A stretch of 64,000 bases of DNA from Adenophora triphylla var. japonica (taxonomy: Eukaryota; Streptophyta; Magnoliopsida; Asterales; Campanulaceae). Of this stretch, positions 55,614 through 64,000 are shown piece after piece. Under the pieces are notes generated by a model, which saw nothing but the letters and a program-made list of their open reading frames with translations, did not search any database and had not been told where the DNA came from. Location of the stretch: the NCBI GenBank assembly GCA_022495995.1, contig JAFEMH010002345.1, positions 124,001 to 188,000 of the forward strand, in the 5' to 3' direction. Numbering within the stretch: the stretch's first letter is position 1; each line of letters begins with the position of its first letter. The position numbers and the translations under genes were made by a program.

Positions 55614-56470
55614 CTAAGAAGGAAAGATATTTTCAAATAATATAACATTCCTTGATTCTATCTTCATTCCTTCATTCATATCAGGAATGTCTGATTTGTG
55701 TACTATAAATCGATATGCACTACTATTGTTTGCATATCCTATGAAAATGCAGTCAATCGTCTTAGGTCCAATCTTGACTTGCTTAGGCTTAGGTACTTCA
55801 ACCTTAGCCAAACACTCCCACAATTTGAGGTTTTTATAAGAAGGCTTACGATTATGCCATAATTCGTAAGGAGTTTTATCAATTCCTTTCTTAGGTATCT
55901 TATTAAGAATGTAGTTGGAAGAGAGTATCGCTTCCCCCCACAAGTTATCGGGTAAGCCAGAGCTTATCAACATTGCATTCATCATCTCTTTAAGAGTACA
56001 ATTCTTGCGTTCAGCTACTCCATTAGACTGAAGTGTATATGATGCTGTCGTTTGATGAATTATGCCAGATTCCCAGCCTAAGGCTTCAAACAGAGCAACG
56101 TATTCTCCTCCTCTATCACTTCGAATCGTCTTAATTTTTACATTAAGTTAATTTTTAGCTTCATTCTTATAAGTTTGAAAATCCCTTAAGGCTTCATCCT
56201 TACTTTTCAATAGATATACATAACAATATTTTGTGCAATCGTCTATAAATGTAATGAAATAGTTTTTCCCACCTCAAGTTTGCACTAACTTTAGAGAACA
56301 AATATCTGTGTGAATCAATTCAAGAGGTGTTATGTTTCTTATTACTGCATTAAATGGTGCCTTAGTCATTTTTCCCTCAACGCAAATTTCACACTTGTTA
56401 GTCGAATTGGATTTAGACATCCGAATTAAATCTTGATTCACTAACTTCTTAATTGTGTTAAAATTTACGT
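55614..56470 (-). pseudogene. Copia-C integrase
   Basis: Best part (55985-55614): MMNAMLISSGLPDNLWGEAIL, YELWHNRKPSYKNLKLWECLA, IDCIFIGYANNSSAYRF. Upstream pieces near 56030-56400 ([32 protein letters not shown]) are recognisable but crossed by stops, including the start of the core. Confidence 0.75.
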
Positions 56471-56471
56471 G

Positions 56472-57165
56472 TCATAATCTATCATGCCATAAGCTAGGAC
56501 TATCCAACAAGTAAACATAAGAAACAACACTTTTATTCTTCGCCTCATGGCAAATTACGTTCATTACATTCATCTTGAAAAGACCCTTCTCGAGGTAACC
56601 TTTTCCAAGGAAAAGACCATTTTTGGTCAACACAAACTTGTCGAATCCAAACACTAATCTAAAATCGGTCTTGCTCAATAGAGCGCCGGAAACCAGGTTC
56701 TTGCGGATGTCTGGGACATGCAGCACATCCAGTAAAGTCAACTCCTTGCCTGAAGTCATCTTTAACACAACTTTTCCAATACCCACAACCTTGGAAGTAG
56801 CAGAGTTTTCCATATACAGCTTCCTTCTAAAAATGGGAGTGTAGGACGAGAAGCTCTCCTTTGCGGGTAGCACCTGTATCTATCCACCATTCCTTTGGAT
56901 TGTCATCCAACTTAGCCAAATTGGCTTCAAACACCACAGCAACAAAATCAAGCTCCATGTCATCAACTACGTTGGCTTGATTTATGTTGCCTCTTTGGTC
57001 TTCCCTTCTTGGGTGACAGCAGTCCTTTGCTATGTGGCCAGGTTTGCCACAGTTATAGCAATCTTTTGTCGGCTTCTTAGCCGACATCTTCCTAGCATTC
57101 CCTGAGTGCTTCCTCTTCTTGTTATTGCTTGTGCTAGTTTCAGTAAGATTGACTTTTGCTTCCAT
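56472..57165 (-). pseudogene. Copia-C protease and gag zinc knuckle
   Basis: Zinc knuckle CYNCGKPGHIAKDC (57075-57034) is complete. A basic stretch KKRKHSGNARKMSAKK precedes it. Protease active site EWWIDTGATRK is present near 56880, followed after a shift by SATSKVVGIGKVVLKMTSGKELTLLDVLHVPDIRKNLVSG. At the end comes SPSLWHDRL. Confidence 0.82.
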
Positions 57166-57891
57166 TTTGCCTTTGTTAGCCTTGGCTTCAGCCTTAGCCT
57201 CATTCTTCTTGTTGTTCTCCTCAATTTAAAGACGAATTATCAGGTCTTCTAGTCCCATATCCTTGCGCTTATGCTTGAGATAGTTCTTGAAGTCTTTCCA
57301 GGCAGGTGGCAATTTCTCAATGATTGAAGCCACCTTGAATGGTTCATTCATAACCATTCGTTCAGTAGTTAATCCATGCAGAATCAACTGAAACTCATCA
57401 ACTTGGCTGGCAACGGTCTACGAGTCAACTATCTTGAAATCAAGGTACTTGCCAACTACAAACTTCTTTGAACCGGCATCTTCGATTTTGTACTTTCGCT
57501 CCAAAGTGTTCCATAACTCTTTGGCCGTTGCAATCAGACAATACACACTGTATAGTGCATCATCTAGTCCATTCAGAATGTAATTTTTGCACAAGAAATT
57601 ACCATGATCCCATGCCTCCTTGGCAATCCGTCTTGGCTGGTCAGGATCATCAATAGCAATTGCACGGGAGTCCTCTTGTAAGAACTTCTGCAAACTGAGG
57701 GTCATAAGATAAAACATCATCTTTTGCTGCCATCTTTTGAAGTCCACCCCAATGAACTTTGCTGGTTTCTCACCATGTGTCGGGTGAGTCGGAGTAGGAG
57801 CAGGTGCAACAATCTGGGTAGTTGCATCGGGGTTCGGGTTGGGAGTAGCCCCAGAAGATTGGGATGACTCTTTTTCATTAGCCATTCTCAA
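57166..57891 (-). pseudogene. Copia-C gag
   Basis: Begins MANEKESSQSSG (Met at ~57885), with a Pro/Thr-rich N-terminus, FIGVDFKRWQQKMMFYLMTL and GNFLCKNYILNGLDDALYSVY. A stop at about 57419 follows FKIVDS; then the frame resumes as QVDEFQLILHGLTTERMVMNEPFKVASIIEKLPPAWKDF, with another stop near 57229. This is the same gag family as Copia-A. Confidence 0.82.
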
Positions 57892-59489
57892 GAAAACTTT
57901 TTGTTTAAAACCAATAAAATTCTTCTTACGATTGTTATTGAAAGTATTTCGAAAATTGAAATAATTTCAAAATAAAACAATTTCTTGAAAATGGAAAATC
58001 AGAAAACAAGAAGAAGATGAATAGACGAAAAAAGATAACTTAAAAAATTAACGGAATAGAATTAATAGGACTAAGTCGAGTCTTGTGAAAACACAATCTC
58101 CGTAAGAAGAATTTGCCCCGCACTGATGCTAACGGTTAAAATGGCAATCCTCTCGTAAGATGAACGACTTTTAGAATCCTGATGGAAGCACTTCAAATCA
58201 GGAAACCTACGAACTAACGATGTTCGGAATTTCTGAACTTGGAGGGAGGAGAATGCAACAATATGCTTTCAACTAACTGAACTCTCTAATACTTGATTGC
58301 TTGAATGATTTTGATGATGTAAACTGACATTCTGGGGGTCTATTTATAATTTTCTAAGAGTCAGAGGTACCTGTTGGGTAATAGGCATAATTTGATCAGG
58401 GTAAATCTGGGTGTCAAGACCCTAAACTTAGGCACCATTTTGGGTACATGTGGAGCACGTGGGAGTGGGGTGCATTGCATCTCATACTATGCATTATTTG
58501 ATAATTGGGTTGGTTATGTGTTTATTTGGTTAATTTGGCCATTTTTGTGATTTTAGATGTTATTAAATTAATTTGAATTATATAACGTCTAAATGGATCA
58601 CATGAGAATTAATGTGTTAAAGTTATAACATTTGAATTTTTAAATGAAATGTTATATAAAGTTTTGAGGAGCTTAGGGGTAAATATAAAGTTAAGGTGGT
58701 TAATTGTAGAAGTTAGAACTTGGAGGAGCTTAACCGTAAATTGTTTTATATAAATCTTGAAAAGCTTCTGGGAGAAGCTTATTTCTCCTCAGTTCTTTCT
58801 CTCTTTCATCTTACGTACCAGAAGGTTCTTCCAACCTAGGGTTACCTTCGGAAATTCGTATCAATTCAACCGTCAATCCGTTTCAGGTTTTGATTACATA
58901 TTATTGATCACGGAAGCGAGTGGATCATTTAGAGCCCATCAAATCTTCTTTTCATTTTGACCTATTTTGGTAAGTTATTATGATTTATTGCCATAATTGT
59001 TCATACTATGTAATTGATGATATTATGGGTATATAACTGATTTTGGATCAGCTTGGATGCATTATTTGGCTTTTGAAATAAACCCAAAGATGCTTTGGAT
59101 GAAGGGTAATGACTCCTTGGCATGGAGGTTTGTATGAGAGGTTCATATGGTAGTTAGAATATATTATTTGGCCTTGTAGTAAGGGTTTAGATGTTATGGA
59201 GCAAGTATAATGATGTTGGAATGGTATTTGGTCTTATTGGATCATCTACTTGGGTGTTTGAAATGAAAACAAAACTAGGAGGGTTGAATGAATATGTTAA
59301 AAGGTGATAATATGATTTGGGTTGATTTGTAACATGTTATAGAATGGTTATATGGTTGGAGGGTGTATATTTATGTGTTATAATGATTATAGAGTGAAGT
59401 TGGGATGACCTTGTAGCAACTGAAATGAGAGCTTGCAGTTGTTTGGTGTTGCTGATGTTGTTCAGCAATCAGTAGTGGAAACTGGTAAA

Positions 59490-59640
59490 GGGCACGACTC
59501 GTGCCCTGAAGCACGAGTCGTGACCATGGCATTCCCAGTTGTGCGAAAGAAGTGGCCATCAGGGTCACTAGTCGTAAAAATTGAAGCAGTCGTGCGGAGG
59601 TTGGGCACGACTCGTGCCCATTAGCACGACTTGTGCCCAA
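59490..59640. repeat. GGGCACGACTCGTGCCC palindromes in the solo Tekay LTR
   Basis: The exact 17-mer occurs twice (near 59490 and 59605), with close relatives AGCACGAGTCGTGACC and AGCACGACTTGTGCCC between or beside them. It is an 8-bp perfect palindrome around one central base. Confidence 0.88.
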
Positions 59641-60959
59641 GACTGGTCTTTGGTACTGACTTTGCAAGCTTGTAACCTTAAGTAACCTAGCTTGGATTTA
59701 GTCCCTTTGTGACTATAACTCGAGTACAACTTTAGTACTATATAATGGAGTCTTAAATGATCCAAATTGATATTGGAAAGGGCTTTGAATATTGTCCTGA
59801 AAATGGTTGAAAGTCAATTGTAAAACTTTAACCAAAGTTATCAAAATTTGGTAAATTGATATTGAACCTTTATAGAAGGTGTTCCACATTATGTTTTGAG
59901 CACGTAGGGCTACTTGTACTACATTGTACCTCTACGTGGGGTTACCTCTATATAGTTATTGATTCATATAGGGCGTAAAATATTTGTGGCACTATTTTAT
60001 GGGTTGAACATAAGTATTTATACCATGTTATCGGATTGATATGATTCCATAGTGTTTAAATATACCTCACATTATTGTGAGGGTTCGACAGGAGTGTTAT
60101 TATCATATTATGTATTGATATCCCAATGTGTGGATTTATATTCAAGTAACGGTTTATGTACTTGAACGTTTACATCAGCATGGTTGGTTGTGACTCAATA
60201 ATGTTTAAATATATGTTGCATTACTTCATTGGGTTGAGCATGAGCATAAATACCATCTGTTGGATTATTGTACTCCATAGTGTTTAAGTATATGTCACAC
60301 TATTGTGAGGGTTCGGCAGAACTGGTTTTTGGTATTAAGTTGGCAAGTGTGTAGACCTGGGCAACTCAGTACGGAATTGATTCCTCTATGACTATAACTC
60401 GAGTACAACATTCGTACTATGTAAGGTAGTCTTAAATGGCCCAAAATTATAAAGGTAAGGTCTTTAATTATTGCCTTGAAATTGGTTGAAAGGTGTTATG
60501 GAAACTTAACCAAAGTTGATAAAAAACTTGGTAAAGAGATATGGAACCTTTATAGAAGGTGTGTAATAGTACGACGTGAATATGTAGGGCTTACTTGATA
60601 TATATTGTGCCCATATGTGATAGCATATTCATGGTTGGTTGTGCACATAGTGTTTAAATACGTGTTGCACTACTTTATTTGTTGAGCATGAGTATTATAC
60701 CATGTTATTGGTTTGACATTGTTCAACAGTGTTTACAAGCTAAGTTGCACTGTGGAAATGGTTTGACATGATTAATATTAACATGTTATATATTGATATC
60801 CCAATGTGTGGATGTATTTTCAAGTAACTGTTTATGTACTTGAATGTGATAATATGAACTGCTGTTGTGAGTATAGTGAGATACAATCAAGTATAGATTT
60901 GCTTTATAAGTGATTGAATTGCATTATACCTATGACTTAGCGCGTCTGTTGGCCCCAGA

Positions 60960-61220
60960 CGTGGGATTGGCCAGTGCTGTATCGTGTCAAAAGCCTTACA
61001 GAAATAGCTGGGAATGTTACATGATATTGTGACATGGCACGTATGTGGTTACAGATGTGGGATTGGCCACTAAGGTGGGATAGGCCACTGATGTATCGTG
61101 CCAAAAGCCTTACAGATAGCTGGGGTATCACATTATATTTGTGACTAGGCCGTCTATGATTACATTCGGGGAATTGGCCACTTCTGTAGCGTGCCATCCG
61201 CCTTACAGATAGCGGGGAGA
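60960..61220 (+). repeat. Three-fold tandem repeat in the solo Tekay LTR
   Basis: A ~90-bp block (TGTGGGATTGGCCA...GTGTATCGTGCCAAAAGCCTTACAGATAGCTGGG) appears three times with drift. It is non-coding. Confidence 0.7.
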
Positions 61221-62601
61221 CTTATATGTTCTATATGACTGATTATTCAGGTGGGAAAGGTAACTTAAAGTATTTACTGTTTTCCCAATTATGAGCAACC
61301 TATGTATGTGTTGCATATTTGACTTGAGCAACCTATTTATGTGTTGCATGTTATATGGCATATTGTTGCATGCATAATAACTTATTGAGATTTATTCTCA
61401 CCCCTTCTCCCTTTATTGTTTTAGATCCCGCTGAGACAGGAGGACCGGACCGGTGAGGCCAGGGAGGAGTTTGGACATCTTTTGGGTTGTCAGGGTATTT
61501 TATGGTTGGGAGTTGGGGGGTTGTGGTTGGTGGTATTCTTTTGAGAAAAGTTTTGTATATAAAGCTGTTATAAACAGGTTTTCAGTATGTCGTTTTGTAA
61601 TTAAACCTGGGAGTTGATTTGTGTTAAAGTGGGCTTGTGTAAGCCTGTATATTTGTACTGTTTATGTTTAAACAGGTTATAGTTTGGAAGCAGGTTTATA
61701 TATTACCTCCGAGTAGAGGGGTTATTTTGATTTTGATTTTAAAAAAATGGGTGTTATACTTTTCAAGTAATCTAAAAGAAAAGTTTTTTTGGAAAGAGGT
61801 ATTTTGGGGCCCCTCCAGCTTGGGACACGAGTTTAAAGGTCCTGGAGTTGGGGAGAGCCCTCACACTGGGTCGTCCGATCGCACCTGATCGATGAACAAG
61901 ATCAGCGAACCGACTCGAACCAGTGCCAATGGGTACATTCGTACCGACCCGCACCTGTCCGAAGGGTCACGAACCAACCAGATTCATGTATGGATCCAAT
62001 CCGCGGATCGGACCCGAACCAACCCTAAACTCGTACTATCCGAGTCAATCCCAGACCAAATCCGGTCCAACCCAATCTGATCGAACCATGCCACGAACCG
62101 AACCAACTTCCGTCAAAAGTTTAAGGCTCCAATAACTCCTAGCGATGATGCGCACGTGCGAAGTGCAAAGTGCGCCCTAAAACGCCATTCGCGCCGCTTC
62201 GCGGTTGTGGAGTAATTTTGGTTTAGTCCAAAATTAGCATAATTGGGTCAATACTTGCATGGTTGGCCCAATGCTCCACTAGGTTGCATGGTAAGGATAA
62301 TACCACTTGATTGTTACCTCCTTCAAGTGGATGAGTTAAAAAGCTCTCACACCTTTTGGTTTTTAGACAATGTGGGATATGACATTCCATATTCACAAAC
62401 TCTTCATAAACCCATTTCAAATTACATACTTTGAGCATTAATTTCTCATTCGCCACAAATTGGTTTTGAGAAAATAAATATATCACGTTAATCTACTCCA
62501 AATGTAGATTATACATATGTAATTTATTTTTCATTTACACAAAATGAAAATACATTTAATTTCGGTCAAATATTGGTCAAACCAATATTTCCAACAGGCA
62601 G

Positions 62602-63660
62602 TGCACTGGAACTTTCCTTCTCCCCACCGAAAAATTATAAGAACTTAGCATATTGTTTGTTATTGAGGCCAGCGATTGGACTCTGCTCCAATGGCTTTTA
62701 CTATGTGGGTCCTGCTTCCATAACTTGAGCCGCTCTAGGTCCTCATCCATCGTGGTGCATGTTGCACCTTTCACCATTAGGGCATTGTTGCCGCTTCTAG
62801 TCTACTGGCCTACCAACTCAAAGCAATATTCTTTGGTGTGTCTAATTTTCACATAGTGGGCACACCTAGATCTTTCACGTCGCGGCCCCTTCCTGTCACG
62901 GTTGTCTGCCTCCAACCGCTGCGTCGCGGCTTGAAGAGCTATTGCCTCAACTGTTGGCTTGCGACCAGCTGTGATCTGCCTTTGCGCCTCATCCTCTGCC
63001 ACTAGGTTGTAAGCAACTCTAAGGCTCACAACAGGCTTTGTGCTTAGGATTTGGGTCTTTATCGTCCCAAACGATTCATCAAGGCCAATCAGAAATTCGT
63101 ACAATCGTTCACGTTCATTCAAATCATGCAACTTCTTGGAGATGTCGCATGTGCACTTACCGCAACCACATTTTGGCAATGGCAATATGGATTGGATCTC
63201 GTCCCAAAGTCCTCGAAGCTTTGTGTAGTATGATGAGACATATATGTTATCTTACCTCGTCAAAGTCGGCATCCTCTTGAGTTCATGCGCACGAGGTGCG
63301 CTCTCATTACCAAAATGTTCCTCAAGATTTCTTTGGCCGTTTCAGCGAACTTTACGCTGTTCCTTATCTCTTTATTCATGGCGTTATCAAGCCAACCATT
63401 GACCATGACGTTGCAGCGTTTCCATAACATCAATTCGGGTGAACTTTCTGATGGTTTTGGGATTGATCCATCAACAAAAACAATTTTAATTTTTGCAAAC
63501 AAATCATTACTCATCTCACTCTCCAAGTCACCATAGTTCTCGTCGCGAAGGATCTCGCTAACGAAGACTTAGTCGGGGTTATCGAACGCGTGGATATAAT
63601 ATGGAGACATTACATCCACAGTGGGAGTTTTCGTCGCACTAGCACTAGGAGTTGTCATCA
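62602..63660 (-). pseudogene. Copia-B gag
   Basis: Minus strand from ~63660: MTTPSASATKTPT, then FVDGSIPKPSESSPELMLWKRCNVMVNGWLDNAMNKEIRNSV, GCGKCTCDISKKLHDLNERERLYEFLIGLDESFGTIKTQIL, and a degenerate zinc knuckle CAHYVKIRHTKEYCFELVG (second Cys replaced by Tyr). Further left, VKGATCTTMDEDLERL...NFSV belongs to the linker before protease. Several frame breaks. The frame is cut at 62597 by the end of the Copia-C LTR. Confidence 0.8.
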
Positions 63661-63708
63661 TGCGAGTTGAAGGCTTGGGGATGGTTTGTTTTTAACTGGA
63701 TGAAACCA

Positions 63709-63720
63709 GCTCTGATACCA
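63709..63720 (-). promoter_or_regulatory. Copia-B primer-binding site (initiator Met tRNA)
   Basis: GCTCTGATACCA on the plus strand is TGGTATCAGAGC on the minus strand, directly next to the LTR end TGTAAAATACC. It fixes the orientation of Copia-B. Confidence 0.95.
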
Positions 63721-64000
63721 TGTAAAATACCAAACAACTTGTTGTTCATATTGAACTGAATATGGTACATATATACATCTATCAAGTAAAGCCCTACTAG
63801 GCTACGGATTTCTAACAATTTTGGAGATTGCCTATCAATATTGGCAATCAAGTTTATCTTCTACAAACAATCAATTTGGAATCCTATAATTTAGGAAGGG
63901 ATATGTCTAAGTTTAAGAATATATACATGAGAAAAAGACTGAGATTTGGGGAAGAACTATAACACGTTAACTTCAAGTTAATTGAAATAACGGGACAGAT
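63721..64000 (-). repeat. Copia-B 5' LTR, running out of the window
   Basis: Matches 20284-20475 with a ~25-bp extra segment (GCCTATCAATATTGGCAATC), and continues beyond the point where the 3' LTR copy stops. The right end is outside the window. Confidence 0.88.

Larger units (their letters stand above)
58412..61865 (+). mobile_element. Solo LTR of a Tekay-type gypsy element, 3454 bp, TSD CTGGG
   Basis: Begins TGTCAAGACCCTAAACTTAG, ends GAGAGCCCTCACA, with CTGGG immediately before (58407-58411) and after (61866-61870). Its first ~1.45 kb matches the minus-strand Tekay pieces at 33301-33754 and 43141-44408. No gag, pol, PBS or second LTR is present, so it is best read as a solo LTR left by recombination. 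TATA box TATATAAAT near 58747. GGGCACGACTCGTGCCC palindromes are at 59490-59640, and a repeated TGTTTAAATATR...CACTA-type block is at 60040-60760. Confidence 0.88.
44409..62596 (-). mobile_element. Copia-C: decayed Ty1/copia element holding two younger insertions
   Basis: Minus order: 5' LTR at the right (up to 62596, with a solo Tekay LTR inside), leader, gag, protease, integrase, RT, RNase H (57891-53972), interrupted by Copia-D, then 3' untranslated region and 3' LTR (45850-44409). LTR copies match at 44409-45253 versus 58247-58411 plus 61866-62596. The 3' LTR is cut at 44409 by the Tekay LTR fragment. Its gag and RT resemble those of Copia-A, so they belong to the same broad lineage. Confidence 0.82.
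57892..62596 (-). repeat. Copia-C leader and 5' LTR (interrupted)
   Basis: The LTR part shared with the 3' LTR runs 58247-58411 and 61866-62596. The inner LTR limit and PBS are not identified between 57892 and 58246. A minus-strand TATA box is at ~58342-58350. The outer end reads CAATATTTCCAACA at 62596. The sequence between 58412 and 61870 belongs to a solo Tekay LTR and its TSD. Confidence 0.72.
20284..64000 (-). mobile_element. Copia-B: oldest Ty1/copia element, host of the whole nest
   Basis: The LTR sequence TGTAAAATACC... occurs at 20284 and again at 63721, where it directly follows a minus-strand initiator-Met primer-binding site. Coding pieces in minus order are gag (63660-62602), integrase and RT (33300-30499), RNase H (30680-30499 and 20717-20487), then the 3' LTR. 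Younger elements fill the gaps at 20718-30498 and 33301-62601. The protease part is not found on either side of the second gap, so DNA was lost there. Its right end is outside the window. Confidence 0.8.

Noticed and set aside
62223..62486. 87-codon minus frame in the Copia-C LTR
   Set aside because: It lies in the LTR and is not kept open in the other LTR copy at 44900-45250.
1..64000. Endogenous plant pararetrovirus sequences
   Set aside because: All reverse transcriptases seen have copia or gypsy domain order with integrase and LTRs; no movement protein or coat protein motif was found.

Overview
This is nuclear DNA from a flowering plant, probably a eudicot. The evidence is: Ty1/copia and Ty3/gypsy elements of plant-specific lineages (Tekay-type chromovirus, Tat-type with a second RNase H and antisense genes), Stowaway MITEs with CTCCCTCCGTCCC ends, an Ac-like hAT transposase, plant-type splice sites, and site II/telo-box promoter motifs. 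No complete host gene is visible. At most one host first exon (11752-11792) is suggested. Nearly all of the window is transposable-element DNA. The names Copia-A to -D, Tat-1/-2 and Tekay-1 are working labels used only here.

Layout. 1-~4520: minus-strand Ty1/copia element (Copia-A), decayed, whose 3' LTR lies outside the window. 4520-7224: AT-rich intergenic DNA with a microsatellite and a 623-bp foldback element with a candidate 9-bp target duplication. 7225-11490: seven copies of a ~567-bp tandem repeat, carrying one Stowaway MITE inside it and one at its end. 11590-12410: a promoter-like region and a possible first exon. 12411-20000: a 7.6-kb inverted duplication of an hAT transposon (left-arm transposase intact, right-arm copy broken), flanked by a near-perfect 8-bp duplication.

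20284-64000 is one nest of LTR retrotransposons. The outermost host is a minus-strand copia (Copia-B): 3' LTR and RNase H at 20284-20717, RT and integrase at 30499-33300, gag, PBS and 5' LTR at 62602-64000. Its RNase H is split by a complete 9.8-kb Tat gypsy element (Tat-1, 20718-30493, TSD CTACG). Its other gap holds: part of a minus-strand Tekay chromovirus (33301-36161, plus a piece of its LTR at 43141-44408); a truncated second Tat/Ogre-like element (Tat-2, 36162-43140) with antisense genes; and a minus-strand copia (Copia-C, 44409-62596). Copia-C is itself split by a well-preserved plus-strand copia (Copia-D, 45851-53966, TSD GCTTA), and its 5' LTR holds a 3.45-kb solo Tekay LTR (58412-61865, TSD CTGGG).

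Best leads outside the standard catalogue: (1) the hAT palindrome, a potential source of long hairpin RNA; (2) four consecutive hairpin units in the Tat-1 3' region that share a core while the two arms of each stem change together; (3) extreme over-use of the 7-mer CAACTTG/CAAGTTG through Tat-1; (4) clusters of GC-rich palindromes in LTRs or untranslated regions of several unrelated elements, including an identical 13-mer in a copia and a gypsy LTR; (5) spliced antisense genes inside the Tat elements. All counts and alignments were made by eye.
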